The notes under the pieces were generated by a model. That model was not told the origin of the DNA, did not search any database, and saw only the letters and a program-made list of their open reading frames with translations. The position numbers and the translations under genes are program-made. From contig OX388349.1 of assembly GCA_947579665.1 (NCBI GenBank), forward strand, positions 18,260,459 through 18,324,458: a DNA stretch of 64,000 nucleotides, read 5' to 3'. This stretch comes from Sympetrum striolatum (Eukaryota; Arthropoda; Insecta; Odonata; Libellulidae). Shown here one piece after another: positions 36,501 through 48,304 of the stretch (the first letter of the stretch is position 1; each line of letters starts with the position of its first letter).

Positions 36501-37924
36501 GAAGACTGGGGCAAACAAAATGAATGATATATTTTTCTCTATCCTGTGCCAAATAACAAACGAAAAATATTGAATTCATCTGAATGTGGTAGCAGGATTA
36601 TTCAGTAAATCAAGATTGTCGTTTACCTGTTGTTCCCGTGCCGCCAAAATTGTTTCGCAAACGCAATCAATAGTGCGCCAACCACCGGTTGAGAGCCCCT
36701 GAATTGTGGGACGGTCCCTCTTGCCATCGATCTCATCGTCAACAAGGGTTAACTATCCAGGAATTGCTTTGTTGTAACTCTCTAACTATCCTCAGCCTCA
36801 GTCCCTGATGATTCTCAACATTGACCGGTCTCTCCTAATTCAACCCTTGCCTCCCAGGGGGCTCTTCCAAAATCCCTTCCAGTTTCATCTTCAACAATCT
36901 AACGTTCTATTGGGTGTTTTCGATTAATTTTTCCCTTCTATTGTAACCGAAAATATTTTGTTTCCATTTACTATTGTATTTTTATACTCTCCCGCGGTAG
37001 ATTTTATTTTGGCGACGTTTCACTACCGGCTAGCATAATTATTCATGATGTAGCCTAACCCATTATGATGATAGCCAGCAAGCGAAACATGACGCAAAAA
37101 TAAAATCTACAGCGGGAAAGTACCGATTTTTTTCTTTAATATATCCTTCCTCGAGGTCACTTCTTCGTATATGGATTTTATGCAGAGCATGTTCGTTAGT
37201 TACTCAATTTATCAATTTATTAGTTACTCAAAGCATCAGTAAATTTTCCCACATTTTTTTTCTTTTCGATTGCTGTTAAGGTACACAATCACATCTTTAC
37301 ATGAATATGCACCTTAAATAGGATCATTACGAACCGTATATTTTTTCCTTACATCCAAGTTGTGTCATTTTGTTGTCGACTTTATTCTTTCGGTTCAATC
37401 TTTGCTTGTGATAATTTGTAGTGCACTGGTCTATGCAATGCACCCATTAGAATCTCTTGGGCCTTTTTACATCAGCAATTCTTCTCGTTTTTTCTCATAT
37501 TATCTCTTATTTAAATTATTGTATAATCTATGAGGATGGGTTGGATAGAAGATGAGGCTTTTAGTCTCAATTTCTCCCGATTAAAGATGTAGACCACATT
37601 TTTCCGAATACATACTAGAGAAAACTCTTTCTAGACATAGTGTCTCAACGTTTACTCAGCATCCACTAGTGAAAGGAAACATTTTCCACCCCCCCCCCCC
37701 TCCATCGATCGTAAAACTGAAAAAATACAGTGAGTGGTTCTCTATGGGACCACTGATTCCCCCTAGACGTCGTCGTTTTATTGAATCCCGCAGTGATCTG
37801 CCCTAAAAAAGGGTTAAGCTTTCTTTCTCTCTCTTGCTACACCCATTAACCCGAAACAGATATCCAAGAAGCGGAATAATTCGATTCATTGTTTTTCCAT
37901 CCCTTGTAGCCTAAATTTCTCTTT

Positions 37925-38215
37925 GTCTGTATTAGCATATTCAGCCCGAACGCCGGTTGGAACTTCATCCCATCTGATATTAGCTATCAAGAGCTAGTAG
38001 AGGGAAATGAGGCTTACTAGACAAGATGAGGAGTGAGGTAGTTTTCACTTACTTTCCTGATTAAGTCAGTATGTTATAAATGGCACTTGCTCGTGTAAAT
38101 GAAGCCTATTGACTCTACAAGTAACATTTCTCCTGGCATTCCATAAATGGAGACCTTAATTATCCATTCATAGCTCAGTATCTCACAAGTCATCTCAGCT
38201 ATGAATAATATTGTG
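37925..38215 (+). repeat. Dispersed repeat family C, copy 3
   Basis: Blocks TATTCAGCCCGAACGCC, GAGGCTTACTAGACAAGATG, AGGAGTGAGGTAG and CATAGCTCAGTATCTCACAA align with the other copies in the same order. The open frame just right of it (38237-38419) has no recognised product. Confidence 0.7.
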
Positions 38216-38419
38216 GCAAGCGTAGATGAAATATAGATGTCTCTCCAACCTGAACTAAGAGAAAACCAAGCACCCCTTGAAAAATATTCAATTCTTCAAG
38301 ATGTGGTAGGAGAAATCTCTTTAGCCTATGAATATTTAAGTACCTGTAGGGTGGAATTTATACTGAAGTTGTTGCAATATATTTTTCTGGTGGAAGAAGC
38401 CGGAATAATGCTAATGTAA

Positions 38420-39847
38420 TTATTACCGGGACTTTAAAATTTGACGTAACACATACTGGAAATTTGGTCATAAAATTTGATACAATTGCTTAAAATATAA
38501 AAGCAAGATTTTTTATTATTAATAATAAGTGCAAATAAAACAATGGCAAAGGCTTAAGTATAATACTAATTAAAGTAGAGATTGAGGTACAAAATACATA
38601 TAAGATTTGACAATTGGTGAAGTTACCTTCGTATCACGAATAACGAGTCACAAAAAGTCAGAATTGGTAAGGGAAATGAATTTGCTAGTTTTCCATGCAA
38701 ATTTCTGGTGGAAGCGAATGTCTATAAGCATAGTCTTTGCTAAAGGGTTCATGAAATGCTATCATGCCCCATCGTATGCAGATTGGTTAAAGTTTAGGAA
38801 AATAATCCATGAATAATTTCATCTGGAATATCTTAATAGAAACTTGTAGAGCCAAAAATGAAGGTGATTAAGATACCGAAAGGATTTGGTAGACTCTCAG
38901 AAGTGGGCGTGGCCTTCATCAGTTGGATAGAAAAACAGACCAACTTTTGAATATGGAAAGAGATGAAAGGGTATTGATTAAGAAAACAAAGAAAGAGCGG
39001 TGTGGGGAATAAAAGGGACGGAATGATATTGGAATGAAGGCAAATAGAAAGGCAAGGAATGAAATGCAAAGAAACCGATCTTGATGAATTTCAAGAGAAC
39101 AATCAAATCAGTCGCAGACGGAAATGATAACAAAATGGTTACCCAAATCCAGATTGCCTTTCCTATGAAACTAATCTACCTAAATAAATCAATAGCATCG
39201 CTAACCCTTCTATACAATGGAAAAAGTGCATATCCTGCAAAAAATGTATAACTTTTCCGAGAATTTCCTCGTATTATATATTTATTGACTACTGTAATAC
39301 TCATACTCGTAGGTCTTTCTGAGAATTTAAGGCGAAATGAAAATTAAATAATAAATATAATAGTAAAATTTGCATAATTTCGCCGAAAGTTTTCCTGCTC
39401 TGATATTTATTTCCAGTTATATAATACTCAGCCTCGTGAGCTATCCTTATGTCAGATGGCGAGGAAGTATCAAAGATGCATTTATTTAAGAATGCTGCTA
39501 TTCAATATACCCTCAGCACATTGTTAAAGCAAATTACAATTACAGAAATTAGAAAATTACAGAAAGATATTACGTACATACATAAGATTACTTTGATGGT
39601 TATCGAAACACAATAACGGATGTGATTTTCATAAAAAAACAATTTTACAACAATTGCAACGATAAGCCGCTTACAACAATCCACCGCCGTAAAGTTACAT
39701 CAATTCAGAGCCTTGCGTGAATATAGACGACCACGACATTGTTGTGACAAAGTAGTTTAATCTCAGTTGCAGTAATTGACTACTAATTACTGCAGGCATA
39801 TATCACCAAACTCTTGCTAACGAAAGAACAACTTTCGGACCAACAAA
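38420..39847. other. AT-rich spacer
   Basis: Nothing recognised on either strand. Confidence 0.45.
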
Positions 39848-39998
39848 GGGGCTGTACACATATTACGTAACGCTATTTGGGGTCCGGCCAGACGTTACGG
39901 TCCTGGTACTTGGGGGGGAGGATGGGTCCGGCCAGGCGTCACGTCTGAGGGGCTCGAAAATTGGAGAATTTGGCGTTACGTAATTTGTGTACGACCCC
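39848..39998. mobile_element. 151-bp MITE with 26-bp terminal inverted repeats
   Basis: The left end starts GGGGCTGTACACATATTACG and the right end is its complement with three differences over 26 bp (23 of 26 match). Inside, GGGTCCGGCCAGACGTTACG is followed 45 bp later by a near-identical direct copy. Flanking AAA on both sides may be a short target duplication. The superfamily is not certain. Confidence 0.85.
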
Positions 39999-39999
39999 A

Positions 40000-42025
40000 A
40001 AAGTAAAACTCCGACTTGTTTAAATGTGAGTGAGTAATCATGAGTGTTCTACTTTTCGGTAGGTTCATTTGCATACAAAATCCCTATTCAACGCCATTTA
40101 CTTCGTTTCTTGGTACCTCAACTAACCCTTTATGCTATTAACATATTCTGCCTTTGTCTATATTTATATTTATCCCTTTTGTTCTATCCTCGATTACTTT
40201 CTTTAGCAGACCCTCTCCTCTTAATTTTCGATCCACCCATTAACTCTGTCGATGCTTCATTACTTCAATTTTAGTTAAATATACCAATCGCTAATGTTAT
40301 CGGAAAGTAAAACTATTTCGTTTAAAAGCTATCTGTTTTGTTTCGTCTGTATTTCTATTAAATCTACACTTTGCGAGGGCTTTTCCATGGTGGACTGAAT
40401 TCTTGACGTCTATATATTACCGAGAGTCACTCTATTTTCTGCAAAACACAGCATTATTACGACTTCACCCCCATTCGAACTCGGCCTTTTCTCTTTCGTT
40501 TGACCCTATTTATAGCCTTCTCGATGTATCAATCCGAGACAAATATAAGTTGCGTCCATGTTTTAGCTTCCCATCTAATCCGAGTTTTCTGGCCCCAATA
40601 TATAAACATAAATATTGGAGACGAACATGTATTTCCCTTAATTGTTTTCAATAAACAGCAGTTTTCAGCATTGGAGTCGTACTCCGATATTCTCAAGGAA
40701 ATACAGGCTTAAAAAAAGAATATTGTTTGGAGAATTGGCAATTGTGGTGGTACCTTTTCATTTTAAAACTTAAATCCATTAAACCAACCCTTCTCTCCTC
40801 ATTACCTCAACAGCGAAACTGTGTGTTAAAGTAAAAATTAAATTTGTATTTTTAGTTGTAATTGTAAGTATACATGAGGATAGCTGCAAGACCATCTTAT
40901 TGCAAAATCATAAACAATCAGAAATAAACCAATAAATCATTAACAAAATCATACAAAATAAACCGGTCAGTTATTACAAAATAGTGTGGAAAATACGTAG
41001 TTCATTTATCGTAATATGAGTAGACAGAAAATTGAATAATGATCATAAATTTTGATTGTATAGTGTGAAGATACTTTTGTTATTTTATTTTGTATTGCTC
41101 CGAAACTATAGGTTTTCCCTTTTTTCGTTTCTTATTGATTATATTTCTGTACTCAAATTGTAAAGTGATTTATAAATTTGCAGCACGGTTTTCTATATTG
41201 AATTGAGTTTATTCTATGTCCTTTGTTTCAATTGTTGTAATATTTACCTATGTATGACCCATGTTTGAGCTTACACGAGTAACAAATAAAAAATTAATTT
41301 ATATTATTTATCTAATTGCGTTTTACGAATTAAGATCCAAACATATCTATTGCCGACATATATAAAGGTAAACATGCATCAACACCTTATAATTGTGGAG
41401 ACTCTGTGATAAAAGGGTATTAAAATGACCCGTGACAGCATTATAATTGCACGAGCGCCAGCAGCGGCAACCTGTTGGCCTCGGCGTGGTCCTCAGGTTC
41501 ATTAATAATTCGACGCCCTTAAAAAAATTCAGCCTCAAGTTTGTGAACATTCATTACGAGAAGAGATTAAATGCATTCTCCTGACTTACTTATCAGGCTT
41601 ACGGCATTGTAATGGAAAATTAAGCTGACGGGTCCATAATTAATCTCGGAGATCTTAAATTGGCAGTTTCCATTATTTGGAGGGTCATAATGGAAATGTC
41701 GTGACGGTAACAATCAAGGACGTGTGAATACAGGTTGTTAAGAAGGCCGATAATAAAATACCCTTAAAATGTAAGATCTGTGTAATCGTTTCGGTTATAT
41801 ATTTTCCTTCTTTCCTCCATGGATTAGACTAAAACCTGTTACGTTTTCGAACATTAACAAGCCACATCTTCCGTGGTCTCCTAATCTTGCATTCCTATTT
41901 TTAATTTCTCCATATACGAAGTATAGAGAAAGTATTGTTTTCATGAAAAAATTCGACTTCGAGATTTCAACGGAAATACATGTTTTGGGGTCCCTAGAAC
42001 ACGTTTTGACCATTTTCGGAATGAT
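40000..42025. other. Spacer; possible conserved non-coding element at 41420-41770
   Basis: No gene is recognised. The 41420-41770 stretch contains GCGCCAGCAGCGGC plus several TAATTAAT/ATTAATAATT homeodomain-like words and is not repetitive, which would fit a regulatory element. Confidence 0.3.
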
Positions 42026-42026
42026 G

Positions 42027-42031
42027 TCTGT

Positions 42032-42101
<70 letters not shown>
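42027..42101. repeat. (TG)n microsatellite
   Basis: An almost pure TG run of about 65 bp (42036-42101), with a short interrupted start. It lies immediately left of the 317-bp tandem repeat. A Thr-His open frame on the minus strand is its artefact. Confidence 0.97.
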
Positions 42102-42103
42102 TA

Positions 42104-42750
42104 GTGGGCGCTCTAACGTGAAAACTATTAGTCGTATCAATACCAAACTTCATATTTATAGTGGTGTGTGTGCTGTCAGAGTTGATTAGTTTTTGGAGTA
42201 AATCAGTCAACCGGAAGTCGAGCTTTATTGATTAAAGCTCATTTCCGGTTTTCAAAATATCTCCATAAATATGATATATACGTATATTGTATTACTTATA
42301 AAAGTTTTAGCTAATGTAATTTACTATAACTTTTGTATTTAATATATTTTTGTATCTGCGGTTGATTAGGAGTTATTCGTGAAATACTGATAAACCGGAA
42401 GAAGATGATTATGTACTTTGTGGGCGCTCTAACATGAAAACTATTTGTTGAATCAACACCAAATTTCATAAATTGTACTTTTATTACAGTCGTTAGAGTT
42501 GATTAGTTTTTGGAGTAAATCGGTCAACCGGAAGTTAAGCTTCATTCTTCAAAGCTTATTTCCGGTTTTCAAAATATCTCCATAAATATGATATTTAGGT
42601 ATATACTATTATTTATAAATGTTTTAGAAAATGTAATATACTATAACTTTTGTATGAAACATATTTTTGTATCACTGATTGTTTAGGAGTTATTCATGAA
42701 ATACTGATAAACCGGAAGTTGCTGATTAAGTACTTTGTGGGCGCTCTGGG
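42104..42750. repeat. 317-bp tandem repeat, two units plus start of a third
   Basis: GTGGGCGCTCT recurs at 42104, 42420 and 42737 (periods 316 and 317). The two full units match along their length, including GAGTTGATTAGTTTTTGGAG and TTTTCAAAATATCTCCATAA. Each holds a hairpin with arms AACCGGAA and TTCCGGTT (42209-42250 and 42526-42567) and a second AAACCGGAAG word. No coding frame is kept. Confidence 0.92.
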
Positions 42751-42759
42751 CTCTATGGG

Positions 42760-44080
42760 CGAAAGGCCAAATTCATCTTTTTTCATCGAGCATGTCCCGA
42801 AAAACATTATTTATAATGTTTGTGACGTAAAAGATAATAATATATAAATTAATCACTCATCTTCCAAGTTTAGATTGAATATAGAGTTCGAAATTACTGT
42901 CGTAGATACATATTTACATCTTATATATGGAGAAAGTCATGTGCTGGCCACATCAGATTTTTTATTTTCATAAATTTGTCTAATCGAGATTTATGTATCC
43001 TTAGTAATTATCTAATTCTTTCCATTATGTCCTATTTATTCGATGATGTAGTTATTTAGTTCTGTAAACTTCATGTCTGTGTTGCCCCACTCTGCATCAT
43101 GCCGCCTTTCATTTGCCTCAATAATGTCATCACAATAACAGAAACGATCCGATAATAACATCCATTGTTGATCTAGATTCTCTAATTTTCTCGAGCAGAA
43201 TGCTTGCAGAGCGATTGTCGTAACAATGAACCACTGTTTTAATCAAACAATGTGTACGAATAGCAAGAAACGAGGCTCAGAGTAAGAAAAATGAGTACTA
43301 AATTTGGAAGTTGTGGACCATTTTATTATACCGTTGTTAATTTCTAATTGTGTTCTTTATCAGTATGCTTATCAATCTATCTGTTTTTCTCTTTCTTTTC
43401 TACATATTTACCACGTTGTTTGCACCTCCTTCTTTTTGTGCGTGCATTCCGGAGTATTTTTTGCAATAAAGATTGACACAATTTTGTATTTACTCCACAT
43501 AACCTTTCTTTCCATATTTCCGCATTACTTGCTAAAAAGCTTTGTATATTGCTGGTTATATTTTTGCTTTTGAGTGTATCTGTATCAGACAAGGGTTCAA
43601 TAGAAGATGGGACTTCCTAGTGCCAATGTCTACCAGCTTCATACATAGAAAATATGATTTTATTGGATTTCTTTAACTGGGTTTGATGCTAGATGTCTTC
43701 TCCGTGTTTCCGATACGTTTGTTAGCTGTCAAACACACTGAAATGAAAGATGTTACGGGAAAGCGGTGCGGTTAACAGCGGGAGATACGCAGAAAAGAGT
43801 TACGTTGATGTTGTCGATCACAGAAGAATTGAACCACGTCTGCGAAAAACACATGATCGATTCCATTCTATTATTATCTGAGTCTTGGAGAGGGTAAAAC
43901 TGAAAGAAATGCTACTGAAGGAAGACATATTTTTATATAATTTTAGCCTTAGCTACTTCGTATTTTTCCGTCGTAATTAACTGTTCAAATCGGTTGGAAT
44001 CTTAAACAAGGTTGTGATCACAGAAATCATAAGACACAATTTGTGTATATTCCATTATGAAAATACTGATTTGTAACAAG
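42760..44080. other. AT-rich spacer
   Basis: No supported gene; open frames at 43304-43592 on both strands match nothing known. Confidence 0.45.
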
Positions 44081-44084
44081 TTTA

Positions 44085-44290
44085 TTTGTTGACATTTCAA
44101 GCTCACGGAAGCACCTTTACTCTTGCTTCCTAATCGATTGCTTTCGCGAATTGTTAGTGGAAAAAACGAATTCTCTAAACGGTTCGTTCTAGCATCTATT
44201 TCCCTAATCTTTCTCGCAATATCAGAACGGCCTATACAACAGGGAGGTCGCATTTTGTGTCTGTTTCATCTTCCGAGAACGTAATTTCTT
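44085..44290 (-). pseudogene. CR1/Jockey-like LINE tail, third copy
   Basis: The minus strand keeps MRPPCCIGRSDIARKIREID and TNRLENSFFPLTIRESNRLG, the family's C-terminal signature. Both reverse-transcriptase sequence upstream and the usual 3' UTR downstream are gone or unrecognisable. Confidence 0.8.
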
Positions 44291-44619
44291 TGAACTTATC
44301 CAGCAAGTTTATCCTTTTCATAGAGACAATTGCATAAACAAATCCTTTGAATTGGCATTAAACAACTTTCCTTGTATCTTCCAAAGAATAGAAAGTTTAA
44401 AACTGTCTATATTTCTAATTCTATAAAACTGACCATTTTATTTTGCAAGAGTATTTAATTTTAGAAGAAATATGATAACAATGAGTGAAAATTCAAAATA
44501 TATGACTAACAATTGAATCGCCCTTTGATTTCTTACATTGAGAATCAAATCTTGAATTCAGCTTTTCTCTTTCTCTCCCAAAACTTAACGAGTTCTTAAA
44601 AACTCTTTAGAATTATATT

Positions 44620-44700
44620 TAGATATAGATTTATACCATGCGAACTGGCGTATATCAGGATGTGTATGAACACCAACATCCTTGCTTTTAATAACCTGTT
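44620..44700 (-). repeat. Decayed CR1-like 3' UTR relic
   Basis: The words TATACCATGCGAACTGGCG and GAACACCAACATCCTTGC (+ strand) align loosely with the LINE 3' UTRs at 13610 and 32500. The hairpin is not preserved. Confidence 0.4.
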
Positions 44701-44799
44701 AACTCCTCTAATGTAAGTACTAAAGAAACATTCTCTCAGTAACTATTTATTTCAGCGATTTCTTCCTTTCTCCGTTCTGTCGATGTACCTAAGAGATCG

Positions 44800-44915
44800 T
44801 GTTCGTGGATAGGCATGTGGGTAGAGCTTTCGGCTTCGATGATAGCGGTCCTGGCTTCGATTCACGGTGGGAACCCATTTGCGGAGTGACATCTGTCGAA
44901 GCACTTTTAGAAAAG
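44800..44915 (+). mobile_element. tRNA-derived SINE, family A, decayed copy
   Basis: GGCATGTGGGTAGAGCTTTC, a mutated B-box region GGCTTCGATTCACGGTGGGA and the tail TGTCGAAGCACTTTTAGAAA match the family at 11866 and 14307. The damaged B-box shows it is old. Confidence 0.75.
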
Positions 44916-44919
44916 AACA

Positions 44920-46120
44920 ATTTTCCTTTACATATGCGATTGACTTAATATACGGAATTGTATTTACCGACTATCATAGTAATTATTTTTCGAGCTTGTA
45001 TTCATGATTATCATTTTTTAGAACTAAATATCTCTCCCCAGTTTTATTAATTGATTTACATAAATATACTAGTATACAATAATGTAGTATATAAGTCCTT
45101 AGAAGGAAGAAATCGTGACAAAGTATTCCTGTATCGCATTTATTCCGTCACTAGGAAATTTAATGATGCAACAGAACACAGTATTAAGTAAGATGGATAG
45201 AAATGAATGTGCAAATTATGTGGAAAAAATTAAATTCAACCCAAGAATACCAAAATTACTATTTAAATATATATATTTCTTTAAATATTTATGTTAGATT
45301 AATTAATAATATGAATGAGCGTCTTTTGTTAAAGCGAGATTGAGACTATTCATTACTTATCAAGACTATTTATTATTCAATAAATCCACCTTCATATTGT
45401 TATTAAAAATAACAATTTGTCTAAATAAATTTATTGTAACCCATCACTACTTACCTATAAATTGTACCTTGGCCTGACATGTAATATTTTATATATTAAG
45501 AATATTTATTCATGGAAGAATACTCTGATGACGAAGGTATATAAAATGAAGAAAAAATAAGTATTTTTCTTATATCTCACCCTTCATCGTCGAAATTTTA
45601 AAGAGAGAGATGGCTTGAAGAAAGTACACAGAAGAAAATTATGCCATGGGATTAAAAACCTAAGTTTTCGCTCAGGAAAAATATACTTCGCAGCAGAAAA
45701 ACACTCACAAGAAGTAGGGTTTGAGAAACCTGCATTACGTACGGATAGTAATGTAAATTCTTATGGGAAAGCTAGTTGAGAGAGATCTAATAAGCAAACA
45801 AAAAGTACAGATAAAAATTCACATAGATGAATCGATATAAATGTTTGCATAGCAATGAAGAACATAATGGAAAGTAAATATTTAGGTTGACAGAAAAATA
45901 GGTAAATACGAGTATAGTACGAGGTAAGTACTCGTAACTACAAAACTAAAATGGAAATGGAACAGTGGATATTAAAGAGATAAAATTAAATTAAATGATG
46001 AAATTAGAAAGGGAAAAAGTTTGTTAAAATTGAAAGGTAGTGAATATTACCCGCGAAAAGAGAAAGGGACCATAGATAGAACAGGAAATTCATAATTGTC
46101 AATATTCTTATTTATCTTCT
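44920..46120. other. AT-rich spacer
   Basis: Nothing recognised. Confidence 0.45.
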
Positions 46121-46129
46121 CCTAATGCC

Positions 46130-46390
46130 CCCTATCTTCAACCTTCACTTCCTCCTTCGATATCTTCGCGTTTCCGTCTCCAGCCCTCAACTTTCGCCCC
46201 CATCATCCCTTCTGGTGAAATCACTTTCTGAGCAGGGATAACCGATTACCGGTTGAAACATTAATCCGGATTTCCTGGGACCGGAGGGGAATCTCCTCTT
46301 CAGAGAGCTGTAATCCCATCCTATCTACGCGACAGCCTTTATCCCATTTAAACCCGAGCTATTTGGACAGTTCCTCCCGCGAATGAAACT
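46130..46390. promoter_or_regulatory. GC-richer, non-repetitive island
   Basis: There is a sharp composition change against the flanks, with words such as ACCGATTACCGGTT and CATTAATCCGG, and no open frame of note. It is a candidate conserved non-coding element, by composition only. Confidence 0.25.
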
Positions 46391-46399
46391 GGAAATAAC

Positions 46400-47100
46400 A
46401 GTAATAATAAATTTTATTCGTCTGTCTCTTTATATATATTACATTTTAAACAAAAAACATTATTAGGAACACCGGTTTAGGGGTTACCGACTCTTCATAG
46501 GCGTAATCATAAAATAAATAAATAAACCATAATATTAATAATAAAAATGTTTAATATAGACCACGTACACAATAATAAATTTAAAAAATTCAAAACAATT
46601 TATTTTTTAAAAGTACAGTAATATTAAGAAACTTTTACAATTTCTTAATATTATTTTACAAGTGTTTTGTTACAATAAATTATTTTGCGTGAAAGAACTC
46701 CACTTCAGAAGTATCATTGAAGCAGTTCAGTTTTAATAAATTTAAAAAATATATATAAAAATGTTTTTAATGAATTCATAATATCCAACATTATACAGCT
46801 TTCATACAGTTTTTATCAAACAAAAATTCAACACCATCATGTTTGAGTAAATATACCTCAATTAATTTCTCAAGTAACAATGGTAACAATAATCTCTAGC
46901 AAGTCGGAAAACATATTAAACTCAAATACAGAAAAGAATTTCGGAAGAATTCACAATCAGGTTTACGTATTACAGTTTTTTTTAATCTTAAGATATACGG
47001 TGACGGTTCTTTCTTATCTCCTCCTCGATTATAATACATTAAATTAAACCTTATAAACAAATAAGTTCCTCGATGGCATAAATCATTTTGAGGAACCCAC
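46400..47100. other. AT-rich spacer
   Basis: Low-complexity AT-rich DNA. AATATTAAGAAA and TTTCTTAATATT at about 46620-46655 form a 12-bp inverted repeat. No gene. Confidence 0.45.
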
Positions 47101-47109
47101 AGCGGGAGA

Positions 47110-48300
47110 CTTAAACGCATTTATCGCCTGAGAAAGAGTGATGGAGAACGGCAACTCTTCTTGCCAGTCGAGTATCAGAGGGCAATCTGTCTCGAGAACC
47201 CAAAGATGATTAAAACCCGGGGTTTAGAGAGATTGCCGCCGAGGGAAAAAATGACGATCATGCCCATATCACCCCCTCGTAATATGGCCGTTCCTGCTAG
47301 GATGCTGTGGAAATAGTGGGCGAATCCTTTTAATTGATCAGCGTGGAGGTCGAGAGCGCAGGCGCCATCTCGTACGGCACTCTCCGGACGTTTCGAAGCG
47401 AGGGCGCTAGTGTAAGGAACACGGCGCAAGAGGAGGTTCGACCGGCCGGGCCCAGCTGAGCAAACAGCGTAATAGTCTGCCTTCCAACGAGATAAACCGC
47501 GTATTTTTTCCTCGTCAGAAAGAGGTGAGTTGTATCCATTCATTCCCCTTAGCCGCGGCTTGGATAGCGAATTGACCGGGGCGTAATTAAAAAAGTTGAG
47601 AATCGCCGCCCGTTCGACCCGATCGCCATTACGGGGCTTGCGGCATTGTCGCATTAAACCGCGGCGTAATTGTTGGTTCCGTGCGCAACAATGCGTGTTT
47701 GTCCCGCGCGCGGGAGTGCATTGTTTATCCGTAAGATTTATGCGTAAATCGGCGTCGTTTTGTAAATTAGATTGATTAATAGGTACATCCAGGTAGTATT
47801 CGATGACGATGCGGTGCGTATGTTACTCATTCAGTTTGATACCGTTTATATCTCCTAGGAATGGGATCCTGGAAATCGTTCGAGAAATACGTTCCGAAGG
47901 CTAACCCCCTTCCTCCAATCCTCCAACGGTTCCCTTATCCCGTACGTTTGGATCGATATTGAGGCTTCCAACGCCCCCATCGCCCTCTTTCTTCTCTCCC
48001 ACCTCCCCAACTGCCCCCTCCTTCTACCCCTCACCCACAGCTGCTATTAGAACGGAACCATTAGATTTGTTTGCCGTTTGCAGGTTAAACCCTCGAGAAA
48101 AAATGCCGCGACCCACTTCTTGTGGGACTTGGTGTCTCTTCACCCGCACTCTTTCGCTTGATGGTTCCAGGAGGGGTGGGCTGCCTCTAATGAAAGAAGT
48201 ACTAAAAAAGATGGTAGTACTTTCCGAGCAATTATCCGCGATGGAAGGACACCTGTTGACGCTTGTAAAAATGCATTTTATCTCGGCGGTGTTGTTTTAG
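47110..48300. promoter_or_regulatory. CpG-rich island with SoxB-like dyad
   Basis: This GC/CpG-rich stretch contains open frames (minus 47175-47654, 159 codons; plus 47959-48300, 113 codons) with no recognisable domain, overlapping further frames in the same DNA. At 47687-47725 AACAATGC and GCATTGTT face each other around a perfect palindrome TCCCGCGCGCGGGA (47702-47715). ATTGTT/ACAAT words are SOX-type sites. A developmental cis-regulatory element or CpG-island promoter is the best guess. Confidence 0.35.
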
Positions 48301-48304
48301 GTGG

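Noticed and set aside
41941..42210. Thr-His repeat protein on the minus strand
   Set aside because: It is a translation of the (TG)n microsatellite.
47175..47654. 159-codon minus open frame as a gene
   Set aside because: CpG-rich stretch with another overlapping minus frame and no family resemblance.
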